49,594 nucleotides of DNA, taken from assembly GCA_001823925.1 (NCBI GenBank), contig MHWB01000008.1, positions 1 to 49,594 on the forward strand. The letters run 5' to 3'. Source of the stretch: Candidatus Zambryskibacteria bacterium RIFCSPLOWO2_01_FULL_39_39. Lineage in GTDB: Bacteria > Patescibacteriota > Minisyncoccia > Phycocordibacterales > WO2-35-19. Shown piece by piece: positions 31,464 to 40,293 of the stretch. Both the position numbers and the translations under genes were made by a program. The notes beneath the pieces were generated by a model. That model was given only the letters and a program-made list of their open reading frames with translations, was not told the origin of the DNA and searched no databases. Within the stretch, counting starts at the first letter, position 1. Every line of letters begins with the position of its first letter.

Positions 31464-32255
31464 CTAATCAAAATTAATTTCTTTATATTTTATTGGATTT
31501 TCTGTAATTTTCCAAATAAAATAATTTTGGTCAATATTAAAAACAGTTTGACCTTCCATTTGTTGTCTTGTAATCCAGTTTACGCTGTCATCTTCTATTT
31601 CATCCAATTTAATAAAAGCAACCTGACCATTATATAAATCAAAATGAACAGCTAAAGTGTGGGTGCTTAAATCACGAAAAACTCTTTTTGCTTCTAAAAC
31701 CTTATGTTGTTTTATATCATTAATACCTGTAAAACCAGATTGCATTTCAATTCTCACTTTTTCTTTTCCATTCAATCTAATTTCCAAATCTGCCTTGGGT
31801 GTTCTCTTAAAAATCTCAATGTTTCTTAAGTCATCATCGCCGATTAAATCTATGTTTGAAGTATCAACTTCGAAAACTAATCCAAGTGCTTTCAAAAAAT
31901 AATTTGATAAAACATATCCTCTCATCCAAGAGTAATAAACTTGTTCTGGTCGTCTACCTTGATTATTCAAGATAGGTAAAATATTGCTTTCCTTCATAAT
32001 CTCAAAAGTGCGGTCTACATATTCTTTTTTGAAAGCAACAGGGTCATCCAGTTTTATTTCTTGTGCGACAACATCGTTTATTTTATCAATAATTTTATAA
32101 AGTCTTTCGTTCAAAAGTTTGATGTAATTTAGGTCAACTGCTGGTGTAATATCTTTTGCACCAAAGAAATTTTTAACATCTGCTTGATTAGAAAAGCCTA
32201 ATTTTTGTCTATATTGGCGAAAATATTCGGCTGTGATTGTAATTTGTCTGGGCAT
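31464..32255 (-). CDS. Probable type II restriction endonuclease
   Basis: A 263-residue protein directly upstream of the C5 methyltransferase on the same strand. A PD-(D/E)XK-like core is visible: TPKADLEIRLNGKEKVRIEM followed by QSG, so Asp ... Glu-x-Gln replaces Glu-x-Lys, as in some restriction enzymes (BglII type). Flanking features are helical at the N-terminus (ITAEYFRQYRQKLGFSNQAD) and DINDVVAQE-type linkers. Pairing and core fit a restriction enzyme; the subfamily is not recognised. Confidence 0.75.
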   Translation of the reverse strand: MPRQITITAEYFRQYRQKLGFSNQADVKNFFGAKDITPAVDLNYIKLLNERLYKIIDKINDVVAQEIKLDDPVAFKKEYVDRTFEIMKESNILPILNNQGRRPEQVYYSWMRGYVLSNYFLKALGLVFEVDTSNIDLIGDDDLRNIEIFKRTPKADLEIRLNGKEKVRIEMQSGFTGINDIKQHKVLEAKRVFRDLSTHTLAVHFDLYNGQVAFIKLDEIEDDSVNWITRQQMEGQTVFNIDQNYFIWKITENPIKYKEINFD

Positions 32256-32401
32256 ATTATTTTGTTTTTACTCTTTTTAATAAATTTACTAATTCAGTTT
32301 TATGTTTTAACCAAAAAACTGGTAAAAATAAGGATTTTCTGATACATTATACATTATTTTAATAAGTTTTGCGATTATATTCGCATTAAAAAAGCGTGCA
32401 A

Positions 32402-33574
32402 ATGGGAGTGCAATATCAAAAAATCGGCAGAAATGATAAATGTCCTTGTGGTAGTAATAAAAAATATAAAAAATGTTGTTTATTAAGAAATGAGATAGAT
32501 AAACAGGAAATCATTAAAGAAATGATGGCAGTTTTAGAGAGACAAAAAAAAGAAAAAGAAGGACTCGCAGAAAGGGGTATATTGATAAACTATGTAAAAC
32601 CAACAACTTTTAATAATCCCAGAGTTAATAAACCATTAAAATATTGGGCTATCGGCAGTAAAGTTTTGACTCACGGTTTAGAGCACGAGACATTCCACGA
32701 ATTCATAATTAGATATTTCAGGAATAAGTTAGGAGAAGACTGGTTTGAAGAACAATCAAAACAGGAAGGTAAGCATTTCATATACCAATGTTTTGAAAAA
32801 TATGAAGAGTGGTGCAGGAAAAATGCCACAAAGGAAAGAATGGTTGATGAGCACACTTGGGTAGCTACGACAGATGGGTGGGCAAGCACTTTGGTAACTT
32901 TAGCTTTTGATGTTTGTTCGCTTGAGAACACACTCCAGCTTCCCGAGCACCTTATATTAAGACTTAAGAATAAAGGAGAATATCAAGGTGCTCATTATGA
33001 AATATCCGTAGCGGCACTTTTCGCAAGGCTCGGTTGCTCAATAAATTTTTTGGACAAAGAAAAACTATCAAATCCACATTGTGAATTTATTGCGACCCAT
33101 AACGAAACTGGTGTGTCCATATCAGTTGAAGCAAAGAGCAGACATAGGGCTGGCGTTAAACATATGCCTGGCTCAACAGAGGAAAGACAACTTTTAAGAG
33201 GTGATGTGACAAGGCTCTTAAATAAAGCTCTGGAACAAAATCCTGGAGATAGACCTTTTATGATTTTTATTGATGTAAATACACCTTTAACTCCCGCTAT
33301 TCCTATGCAAAATAAACAATGGTTCATAGATGTGCAAAATATGATGTCAAAATACAAGACCCCAACACCAGAAAATCCAGACAATTATACTGCAATATTT
33401 TTCACAAATTTTTCTTCTCACTATCTCAAAGAAAAAGATTCAGACCCAAATGAATATTTAACTGTTATACCTTTGTATAAAAAGCACCCTTTGCCCAGTG
33501 AAACCTTTGGAAATATATTGATAAAAGCTGTGGCAAATTATGGATTTATTCCTAACATTGTGGAGGATAAATAA
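32402..33574 (+). CDS. SEC-C zinc-finger protein with PD-(D/E)XK-like nuclease domain
   Basis: A 390-residue protein. Residues about 8-28 form a SEC-C zinc motif (GRNDKCPCGSNKKYKKCCLL). A helical middle follows (about 30-190). From about 195 to 260 a nuclease-like core appears: GAHYEISVAALFARLGCSIN, then PHCEFIATHNETGVSISVEA with K-S-R after it, i.e. Glu ... Asp/Glu ... Glu-x-Lys spacing. The C-terminus (MIFIDVNTPLTPAIPM) is a mixed alpha/beta domain. It is next to restriction-modification genes and divergent from them, as expected of an accessory defence nuclease, but I know no named system of this form. GTG at 32396 is an alternative start. Confidence 0.7.
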   Translation: MGVQYQKIGRNDKCPCGSNKKYKKCCLLRNEIDKQEIIKEMMAVLERQKKEKEGLAERGILINYVKPTTFNNPRVNKPLKYWAIGSKVLTHGLEHETFHEFIIRYFRNKLGEDWFEEQSKQEGKHFIYQCFEKYEEWCRKNATKERMVDEHTWVATTDGWASTLVTLAFDVCSLENTLQLPEHLILRLKNKGEYQGAHYEISVAALFARLGCSINFLDKEKLSNPHCEFIATHNETGVSISVEAKSRHRAGVKHMPGSTEERQLLRGDVTRLLNKALEQNPGDRPFMIFIDVNTPLTPAIPMQNKQWFIDVQNMMSKYKTPTPENPDNYTAIFFTNFSSHYLKEKDSDPNEYLTVIPLYKKHPLPSETFGNILIKAVANYGFIPNIVEDK

Positions 33575-33648
33575 CTACTTTCATCTTTGCCTTGCACTTT
33601 TTCATAAAGACATTAAAAATTATTTTATTAATAGCTAATAATAAAGTA

Positions 33649-34587
33649 ATGAAAAATGAAGTAGAAAAAGTATCAGATTTATTTTTGGATAAAAATCTAA
33701 TAGAAGATATATTTGAACATATAGATGTTAAAGAACAAACAAAAAAGGAATACTGCTATTTTGTTAGAAATTTTATTGTTTTTATGCAAAATAAACTCTT
33801 TAATGAAAATAGTTTTCTTGAGTTCAAAAAATACTTATCTGAACGGACAAATTTATCTGTGGCAACAAAAAATAAATATTTAACTTCTGCAAGAATTTTT
33901 CTCAAAGAATTAAATCGTCGTCGTATTATACCCATAGACATAACGCATAATATAAAATCATTTTCCCAGAGTAAGAAGCATAAACGAGAGGGAATGAGTG
34001 AAAAAGAAATTGCCTTACTTACAAAAAAAGTAAGGCAATTTTCTAACAAAGAAAACAATATACGGATAAAAGCTATCCTGTGCCTGCTAACCCTCCAAGG
34101 ACTAAGGCAATGCGAGATAGTTAGATTGGATGTTGAAGATTTGGATTTGGTCAATAATCTAATTTTTGTTAGAGGGAAAGGTGAAGATGATAAGGAACCT
34201 ATAAATTTGCACCCAGAAACAAGTATTGTGCTTTCGGAATATGTCAAAAAGTGCAGGATTGCAGATGGGGCGGTCTTTACCAGTTGGAGTAATAATAATA
34301 AGGGCAATAGAATAAGTGTCGCATCTCTTAGGCAAATAATTAGAGAGTTACTGCAAAAGTTAGAAATTATAAAACCAGTGCATGGCTTTAGGCATTACTT
34401 CACCACCAAGCTAATAAATACATATAAAGGAGACTTGCTTGAGGTTGCTAGATATACAAGACACAAAAGCATAGAGATGCTTCAGGTTTATAATGATAAT
34501 ATTAAGCTGAAAGCAGATTTGCCGAGATACTATCGAGCCTTTGAAGGTGTGAGTTTTGAAAGGAAAACAGACTTGAGCCCTTTATAA
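33649..34587 (+). CDS. Tyrosine recombinase (phage integrase family)
   Basis: A 312-residue site-specific recombinase. The N-terminal SAM-like core-binding domain (EYCYFVRNFIVFMQNKLF) is followed by the catalytic domain with Arg in LTLQGLRQCEIVRLD, His-x-x-Arg in VHGFRHYFTT, TRHKS and the nucleophile Tyr in MLQVYNDN. It is of XerC/D-like size. The start at 33649 was preferred over an upstream non-ATG codon because the fold begins there. It lies 54 bp before the serine recombinase gene, an unusual pairing in one island. Confidence 0.92.
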   Translation: MKNEVEKVSDLFLDKNLIEDIFEHIDVKEQTKKEYCYFVRNFIVFMQNKLFNENSFLEFKKYLSERTNLSVATKNKYLTSARIFLKELNRRRIIPIDITHNIKSFSQSKKHKREGMSEKEIALLTKKVRQFSNKENNIRIKAILCLLTLQGLRQCEIVRLDVEDLDLVNNLIFVRGKGEDDKEPINLHPETSIVLSEYVKKCRIADGAVFTSWSNNNKGNRISVASLRQIIRELLQKLEIIKPVHGFRHYFTTKLINTYKGDLLEVARYTRHKSIEMLQVYNDNIKLKADLPRYYRAFEGVSFERKTDLSPL

Positions 34588-34641
34588 ATATAATTATAAA
34601 GGGTTGAGAAATTTCCCAATAAATGTTCAAGAAAATGTATT

Positions 34642-36207
34642 ATGGAAAATGAAAAACCAATTTATAAATGCAGAATTTACATAAGAGTATCAACCGTTGG
34701 TCAGGCTGATAAAATTAAAGGTTCTTTGCCTAAGCAGTTAAAATTATGTAGAGAAGTAATAAAAGAAAGGAATTGGGTTGAGGATGGAGATAATGTATAC
34801 ACTGATGTAGAAAGCGGTAGAGACACAGAAAATAGAGAAGCATTGCTCCAGGCACTGGAGGACGCAAAGTCAAAAAGCTACAATCTTTTAGTAATTTATC
34901 ATTTTGATAGGTTGGCACGCAGTATGGGGGATTGCCTTAACTTGGTGCAGAGAGATTTTTTGAATAAAGGAGTTCAGGTCTACTCCTATACGCAAAGACC
35001 AGAACTTGACCCGCCAGATAAAATTATCCGCTATAACAGCAAAAGGCTCTTGAGCCTTGTTTTCTCAGCCTATTCATCAGAACAGGAAATTATAAATACC
35101 AGAGATAGATATTGGACAGGGATGGAAAAGAAATGGGAACGGGGGGAACTGCCACACCCAAAAACTCCTCCATATGGGTATCGTTCAAAAGCAAAAATAC
35201 ACAAACTCGGCGATAATGCAGTTAGGGTAGAGTGGCAAATAAAGATACACGAACCAGAGGCGAAAGTTGTGAGGAGAATATTTAATGATTACTTAAAAGG
35301 CAAATCATATCGTCTTATTGCAAGAGAGCTTACTGATGACAACATTCCAACTCCAAGAGGAAAAAAGTGGTGGAATTACAGCACAGTGCAAATTATTTTA
35401 GAAAATCCAGTTTATGCTGGCAGAACTCGGTGGCAATGGAAGTTATCTCCAGAGCCAAAGAGGCAAAAGAAGCAACCTAAAGATAAGTGGAGAGTTAAGA
35501 AAGGTAACCACCCATATATCATAAAACCACAGAATTTTGATTCAGTTCAGGAACTAATAAAGACTAAAAGCAGGCTACCTGGAAGATTTTCCCAAGGTAA
35601 ATTACTACTAGCTGGTCTAATAAAGTGCAAACATTGTGGTAAAAATATGTGGTCTACAGCAGAAACAAAAACGGCTCAAGCGTATTATGTTTGTCAGACT
35701 TGGCACCAATTTAGAAAGTGTGTTTCTAATTTTGTAAGTGTAAAAGAAATTGACGAAATAGTAGTAAACGACCTGTTAAAAAACATAAATGATGAAGATA
35801 AGTTTGTTCGTATGTTCCAAAAAAATCAAAACCAAAAGGATGAGGCACCTGATGCGATAGAACTTAAACAAAAGATAGTTGAAAAGTTAAATCAAGAAAA
35901 AAAGAACGTTTGGAAAGCCATTAGACAAGGAATGTCAGCAAAGGAAGGAAAGCAGTCAGTAAAAGACATAGAAGAAGAACTAAAGCCAGTTTTGAAAGAG
36001 ATTGAAATAATGAAAAAAGAAAAATTGAATAAAGATTTGGTGGTAAATACAATGAAAGATATTCAGAATATTTCCGATGTTAAAAAATATTATGAAGAAA
36101 ACAAACCCCTACTTCGGACTTATCTTTTCAGATTGTTAAATTTTGTTGAAGCAACGAAGATTGATAGAGGAAAGCATAACTATAGAATAAGCTATAGAAA
36201 ATTCTAA
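34642..36207 (+). CDS. Large serine recombinase of the comM island
   Basis: A 521-residue large serine recombinase. The N-terminal resolvase domain has the catalytic Ser in RIYIRVSTVGQADK and the Arg cluster FDRLARSMGD; then the Recombinase domain (YGYRSKAKIHKL, NDYLKGKSYRLIARELTDDN, TVQIILENPVYAGRTRW) and a zinc ribbon (LIKCKHCGKNMWST ... YVCQTWHQFRKC). A C-terminal coiled coil (KIVEKLNQEKKNVWKAIRQG) is the kind that controls integration versus excision. It ends 350 bp from the right border, the usual position next to the attachment site. Most likely the integrase that put the island into comM. Confidence 0.94.
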   Translation: MENEKPIYKCRIYIRVSTVGQADKIKGSLPKQLKLCREVIKERNWVEDGDNVYTDVESGRDTENREALLQALEDAKSKSYNLLVIYHFDRLARSMGDCLNLVQRDFLNKGVQVYSYTQRPELDPPDKIIRYNSKRLLSLVFSAYSSEQEIINTRDRYWTGMEKKWERGELPHPKTPPYGYRSKAKIHKLGDNAVRVEWQIKIHEPEAKVVRRIFNDYLKGKSYRLIARELTDDNIPTPRGKKWWNYSTVQIILENPVYAGRTRWQWKLSPEPKRQKKQPKDKWRVKKGNHPYIIKPQNFDSVQELIKTKSRLPGRFSQGKLLLAGLIKCKHCGKNMWSTAETKTAQAYYVCQTWHQFRKCVSNFVSVKEIDEIVVNDLLKNINDEDKFVRMFQKNQNQKDEAPDAIELKQKIVEKLNQEKKNVWKAIRQGMSAKEGKQSVKDIEEELKPVLKEIEIMKKEKLNKDLVVNTMKDIQNISDVKKYYEENKPLLRTYLFRLLNFVEATKIDRGKHNYRISYRKF

Positions 36208-36435
36208 CTAACGCATATAGGCAGAGAAACTAACCATTTTATGTTTTTTCCCATATCTTTTGGCAACAATCCCCATCCCTTTATTCAACAAATTCAATGG
36301 CGCTTTTGACATCTCTACCGCTTGCGAATATGAAATATCACCAACTTTCATCAGACTTTTTATTTCGTCTAATCTATACTTAGATAGGCGAGCTTCTCTA
36401 AGAATATTCTTGACCAACGACCTTTTTTGTTTCAT
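36208..36435 (-). CDS. Small basic protein at the island's right end
   Basis: A 75-residue basic protein (KQKRSLVKNILREARLSKYR) convergent with the serine recombinase gene; the stops are adjacent. TATATT ends 6 nt before its start, the leaderless pattern used by real genes here. Position beside a serine integrase and size would suit a recombination directionality factor or a small regulator, but no sequence motif supports either. Not recognised. Confidence 0.55.
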   Translation of the reverse strand: MKQKRSLVKNILREARLSKYRLDEIKSLMKVGDISYSQAVEMSKAPLNLLNKGMGIVAKRYGKKHKMVSFSAYMR

Positions 36436-36532
36436 ATATTTAATATAATTTCAAAAAGGCCAAAATCAAGGCTATTTTTTAGTTTTTTGATACAGGTGTG
36501 GACAATATTGGTTAAAAACCCTTATTTTTAAG

Positions 36533-36553
36533 GTTCAAGAGCATATAATTATT
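36533..36553 (-). repeat. Right terminal inverted repeat of the island
   Basis: GTTCAAGAGCATATAATTATT; with the left end it would form a palindromic attP of about 48 bp around GCTA when the island is circular. Confidence 0.85.
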
Positions 36554-36557
36554 GCTA

Positions 36558-37175
36558 GATGAGTTTCCAGAATTTGAAAATAAGGCAATTGAGTCTTTGC
36601 GTGAGCCTTTGGAAGAAAGATCGGTTTCTGTCTCTCGAGCTCGGGGTACTGTTAAATTTCCGGCACATTTTATACTTGTGGCGGCCATGAACCCTTGCCC
36701 TTGTGGCAACTTCGGTATTAAAGGCAAACCCTGCACTTGTGCACCCCTTCAAATTGAGAGATACAAAAGAAAAATCTCGGGGCCCATAGTCGATCGTATT
36801 GATATTTGGACTGAAGTTTCTAAAGTAGATCATGAAAAACTCACAGAAAAAGCAGAACAAAGCGAAAGCATTCCCGCCAGAGAAAGGATAATAAAGGCAA
36901 GAGGATTGCAGGCAAAAAGGTTTAGAGACGCTGGAAGAAAAATCAGCACCAATTCTGAAATGAGCGCCCGCGATATCTCTACAGTTCTGAAAATATCAGA
37001 TGAAGTCAAAGAAATTTTAAACAAATCTGCTCGCACCTTGGACCTCTCGGCTCGTTCTTATCATAAAATAATAAAACTAGCTCGGACTATAGCCGATCTA
37101 GAATCTTCCCTTGAAATTTCTCCTTCCCATATTTTGGAAGCCATCTCTTATCGCCCAAAACAAGCACAGTATTAG
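36558..37175 (+). pseudogene. comM: comM (yifB), 3' part
   Basis: Starts with DEFPEFENKAIESLREPLEE, completing Walker B of the AAA+ domain, then SVSRARGTVKFPAHFILVAA, the zinc-type NPCPCGNFGIKGKPC and the C-terminal GPIVDRIDIWTEV and STVLKISDEVKEIL ... LDLSARSYHKIIKLARTIAD segments. All these are standard ComM features. In frame with the 5' part once the island is removed (307 + 205 codons), giving 512 residues, the normal length. A TTG at 36552 within the island could permit translation of this fragment, but it would lack Walker A. Confidence 0.93.
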
Positions 37176-37233
37176 GTAATTTGTTCGAAACATATCACCT
37201 GATAATACTTAAAAAGATATCCACATCAAAATA

Positions 37234-37262
37234 TTGACATTCTGATATATATAGAATAATAT
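37234..37262 (+). promoter_or_regulatory. Promoter of the Fic gene
   Basis: TTGACA (37234-37239), 17-nt spacer, TAATAT (37257-37262), then exactly 6 nt to the ATG. The best sigma-70 promoter in the window, and still leaderless in layout. Confidence 0.7.
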
Positions 37263-37268
37263 ATTTGT

Positions 37269-38360
37269 ATGGTCACTCGTCATAATAACCCAAAAAGATT
37301 ATCAAAAGAAGGTCCAAAATTGGACTACAATTATTTTGCTTCGGAATTAGCTGATGCGGAGTATGCTCTAGGTTTATTAGAAGGATCTCAAAAGAAGCTT
37401 CAAAATTCTGAATTGCTTATATCGCCACTTACGGCTAAAGAGGCGGCAGTAAGCTCAAAAATTGAAGGAACCCAGAGTACAGTTTCTGATGTTTTTCTTC
37501 ATGAAGCTGTTGGTGCAACTAGATATCCCGATATTGCAGAGGTGGCAAATTACAGAACAGCAATGCAATTTGCCATAAAAGAACTAAAAGATAAAAAAAT
37601 TCTTTCTAAACATCTTATTCGTTCAATGCATAAAATGTTATTAGACAATACTAGACACAGAGGATTACTCGGGACTTTTCGAACTGGAGATGTTTGGATT
37701 GCAAAAAAAATTGGAGACCCGATTGAAAAAGCTATCTATGTTCCACCAGAAGCACATTTTGTTGATGAATACATTGATGATTTATTGGAATATTTAAAAA
37801 ATGGGACAGAATGCACTTTAATAAAAGCGGGTGTTGTCCACTATCAATTTGAAGCAATTCATCCCTTTGAAGACGGAAATGGGCGCATTGGACGTTTGAT
37901 GATTCCCTTAGTTTTACATCACAACAATAGATTATCCAAGCCAATTCTTTACATAAGCGGATATATGGAAGCTAATAGAGATGAATATATAGAAGTACTT
38001 CATTCTGTAGATGAAAGTGGAAGAATGGAACCGTGGTTAAAATTTTTCTTAAAGTCTGTGGCGGCACAGTTGAGAGAAACACAAGAATTAGTAAGTGGTA
38101 TTTATATGCTCTATGATTCTATAAAAACACGCTTCGATACCAGTAAATCCCCTTATCTGGTTGGTTTTCTTGATTTTATATTTAGGTCCCCATTTTTTAC
38201 GGTTCCTATGGTATTAGATGAAACTAAAATTTCTTCTAATTTAACTGCAAAAAGATTAATAAAAACTTTTGTAGAAGCAAAGTACCTTGTCGAAATTCCG
38301 GAGAGATTTCATAGAGCAAAAGTATATAGGTTTAAGCCTTTACTTGATTTATTGAAATAA
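37269..38360 (+). CDS. Fic family adenylyltransferase-like protein
   Basis: A 363-residue Fic protein. The catalytic motif is intact: HPFEDGNGRIGR with the active His and the phosphate-binding loop. The N-terminal helix carries the inhibitory (S/T)xxxE(G/N) motif as SSKIEGTQ, which folds back to block ATP, so activity should be self-restrained (class II). A C-terminal winged-helix region (TKISSNLTAKRLIKTFVEAK) is present. Family members AMPylate or otherwise nucleotidylate proteins; the target is unknown. It starts just beyond comM and has a strong promoter of its own; capA-like follows immediately. Confidence 0.93.
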   Translation: MVTRHNNPKRLSKEGPKLDYNYFASELADAEYALGLLEGSQKKLQNSELLISPLTAKEAAVSSKIEGTQSTVSDVFLHEAVGATRYPDIAEVANYRTAMQFAIKELKDKKILSKHLIRSMHKMLLDNTRHRGLLGTFRTGDVWIAKKIGDPIEKAIYVPPEAHFVDEYIDDLLEYLKNGTECTLIKAGVVHYQFEAIHPFEDGNGRIGRLMIPLVLHHNNRLSKPILYISGYMEANRDEYIEVLHSVDESGRMEPWLKFFLKSVAAQLRETQELVSGIYMLYDSIKTRFDTSKSPYLVGFLDFIFRSPFFTVPMVLDETKISSNLTAKRLIKTFVEAKYLVEIPERFHRAKVYRFKPLLDLLK

Positions 38361-39239
38361 ATGAAAAATGTTTATTTAGTTATTTTTGTTGCAGTTATAT
38401 TACTTGGTGTATTTTTTTCATACCAAAAAAGAGAGATAAAAATTTTGTTTGTTGGTGATATGTTTTTTGATAGATATATAAGGCAGGTGGGCGAGAGCAA
38501 GGGAGAAGATTTTATTTTTTATTGTATTAGTAATTTTTTGAAAGACTCAAGTTTGGTGGTGGGAAATTTGGAAGGTCCGATTACAGATAGCCCTTCGGTG
38601 AGCCAAGGGACAGTGGTAGGAAGTCCGGAAAATTATGTATTTACATTTCCGCCCAGCACCGCCAAACTTTTGGCGCGTAATAATATAAAAATCGTAAATT
38701 TAGGAAATAATCATATAAACAACTTTGGAGGGTGGGGAGTATCTTCAACTAAAAAATATTTGGCCGAAGCTGGAATTAAATACTTTGGCCAACCCCGCGA
38801 AGCTCGTAGCGATAGCGAAGATGTGAAGTGGGGCAACATTTCTTTCATTTCCTATAACGAGTTCGGTGGAGATTCTAAAGAAAAGGTGGCTCAAAAAATT
38901 AAAGAAGAAAAAGAAAGTGGGCAAATGGTTTTTGTTTATGCTCATTGGGGAGATGAATACGCGGAAGTCCCGCTACGAGTTAAAAATGTAGCCAAACTTT
39001 TTGCCAAAAGTGGCGCAGATTTTATTATTGGTTCGCATCCCCACGTTATTTTACCTTCACAAAAAGTGAGTGATACCATTGTTTATTATTCTCTAGGCAA
39101 CTTTATATTTGATCAATATTGGAACAAAGAAGTTTCTACCGGCTTGGTCTTGGAATTAAATATAAAAGGTAAAGAAATAAATGTTATTGAACACAAAGTC
39201 TCTTTAAACCGAGACGGAAGAACGTGCTTGGTAAATTGA
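38361..39239 (+). CDS. CapA-family metallophosphatase-like protein
   Basis: A 292-residue protein with an N-terminal membrane anchor (YLVIFVAVILLGVFFSYQ) and the PGA_cap/CapA fold: ILFVGDMFFDRYIR, VVGNLEGPI, VNLGNNHINNFGGWG, VYAHWGDEY, IIGSHPHVILPSQ and YSLGNFIFDQ. CapA proteins take part in poly-gamma-glutamate capsule export or related envelope chemistry. It starts right after the Fic stop. The repeat-derived stretch PREARSDSEDV is inserted at about residue 148 before the strand VKWGNISFISYNE. Confidence 0.88.
   Translation: MKNVYLVIFVAVILLGVFFSYQKREIKILFVGDMFFDRYIRQVGESKGEDFIFYCISNFLKDSSLVVGNLEGPITDSPSVSQGTVVGSPENYVFTFPPSTAKLLARNNIKIVNLGNNHINNFGGWGVSSTKKYLAEAGIKYFGQPREARSDSEDVKWGNISFISYNEFGGDSKEKVAQKIKEEKESGQMVFVYAHWGDEYAEVPLRVKNVAKLFAKSGADFIIGSHPHVILPSQKVSDTIVYYSLGNFIFDQYWNKEVSTGLVLELNIKGKEINVIEHKVSLNRDGRTCLVN
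38793..38818. repeat. In-frame repeat segment in the CapA-like gene
   Basis: GCGAAGCTCGTAGCGATAGC then GAAG; an internally repetitive module encoding REARSDSE with no counterpart in usual CapA proteins. Inferred. Confidence 0.4.
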
Positions 39240-39297
39240 CTGAAAAGACTACCATTTAAATACAAAAAATCAAAGTTGAGAATCACTATTAAACAAA

Positions 39298-39336
39298 AAC
39301 AACCCCGCCCATAATTCTGGCGGAGTTGTTTTGTGA
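39298..39336 (-). terminator. Terminator of the 96-residue secreted protein gene
   Basis: On the minus strand AACAAC-TCCGCC ... GGCGGGGTTGTT is followed by TTTGTTT. Stem of about 11 bp with one mismatch. Confidence 0.75.
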
Positions 39337-39348
39337 CATTGAGATTTA

Positions 39349-39639
39349 CTATCTGTCGGCAAGTTGAGATCGTAAGATGAAAACATGTTTTTCTAAAAGA
39401 CCGATGAGCTGGGTTTGTAGATTCTTGAGCCTTTGCTCCATTACAATCCTCCACTCCATTTGCAGAATTGCAACTTTTTTGTTGAGCAACACAATTAATT
39501 CTTTCTGGAGGGTGTTTAATTGCATCTCAAGAGTGGTTGTATTTTGTGTATTGACTTGGGCGTAGATTTTACCTGAAGGCAAAACTAAAACCGAGAACAC
39601 CAACGTAATTACCAAGAATGTACCAATAAGATTTTTCAT
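39349..39639 (-). CDS. Secreted coiled-coil protein
   Basis: A 96-residue protein with a signal peptide (LIGTFLVITLVFSVLVLPSG, cleavage near YAQ) and then a continuous Leu/Gln heptad helix (LEMQLNTLQKELIVLLNKKV, and LKNLQTQLIGLLEKHVFI). Probably a short extracytoplasmic coiled coil. It has its own terminator. Many Patescibacteria encode similar small proteins; no function is known. Confidence 0.7.
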   Translation of the reverse strand: MKNLIGTFLVITLVFSVLVLPSGKIYAQVNTQNTTTLEMQLNTLQKELIVLLNKKVAILQMEWRIVMEQRLKNLQTQLIGLLEKHVFILRSQLADR

Positions 39640-39840
39640 AAGCCTGTTTATTTTAATGTGCTTATAAAACCGACCCTACTTTATTGTAAGACGTATGATT
39701 CTGGTATTTCTTTCAGACAAAATATACCGCTTGACCGTGAAATTTTTGGAGTTTTGTGGGTGAGTAACACGAAGAGAGAGATAAATGTTATTACTACACA
39801 CTCAAACTGAAATGTGCTAGATTATGGGCGGAGGTGAGCC

Positions 39841-40260
39841 GTGCAAAATTTAACGACTACAGAAGGGGTTGTGAGAACTGACCCTAGACAAGTGGAAATT
39901 TTGAAGAATGCGGGTTTTGTTCATGTCACGGGGCTTGTTGTGAGAAACAAGTTTGGTGGACAATGGATTCTTAGACCTGCCAATGAGCATCTGAGGGGGT
40001 ACTTTGGATTTTGCTTGGGGAGTGCTCTTTTAGTGGCTGTGACAGAAGTTGGTGAATGGTGGATAAGTTCGGCGGACCATCACGATGTTACAGGGAAAGC
40101 CCTGAAGACAGTATGTCCTAAGGGGCGACATACTGAAATCAATCAAGAGATGAGTTTTATCGAAGGCACGTTTTTTGTACCGTATGCCTTATTGAAGAGG
40201 GTGTATGATCCGTACTGTCGCCCATATGCATCCGAAAACAAGAGCAGTTCTGAGGTGTAG
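39841..40260 (+). CDS. Hypothetical protein, GTG start with strong Shine-Dalgarno
   Basis: A 139-residue soluble protein (MQNLTTTEGVVRTDPRQVEI at the start). I do not recognise the family. GGAGGTGA lies 5 nt before the GTG start, an almost perfect anti-16S match, and TAGATT upstream is a -10 candidate. A strong terminator follows. Trp and Cys content is high (EVGEWWISSADHHD), and two His-rich spots could bind metal. With its own signals it is an independent unit next to the tmRNA gene; codon style is less AT-biased than the neighbours. Confidence 0.7.
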   Translation: MQNLTTTEGVVRTDPRQVEILKNAGFVHVTGLVVRNKFGGQWILRPANEHLRGYFGFCLGSALLVAVTEVGEWWISSADHHDVTGKALKTVCPKGRHTEINQEMSFIEGTFFVPYALLKRVYDPYCRPYASENKSSSEV

Positions 40261-40293
40261 TCGGCCACCACGCTGCACTCCGTCTGATGACAT

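Larger units (their letters stand above)
25930..36557. mobile_element. 10.6 kb integrative island inside comM
   Basis: Boundaries come from re-joining comM: ...CTTTTCTTA at the left and GATGAGTTTCC at the right restore HKGVLFLDEFPEF in frame, with TA present at both junctions (25928-25929 and 36556-36557). The ends are 21-bp imperfect inverted repeats. A large serine recombinase gene lies 350 bp from the right end, as in many elements of this type. Cargo: restriction-modification genes, a SEC-C/nuclease-like protein, thermonuclease, tyrosine recombinase, membrane proteins, and a long structured noncoding stretch. No tRNA, replication or conjugation genes are seen. Confidence 0.9.

Noticed and set aside
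25928-36557. Island as a Tc1/mariner-type transposon because of TA at both ends and inverted termini
   Set aside because: No DDE transposase is present, and a serine recombinase beside the border with a palindromic deduced attP explains the TA better.
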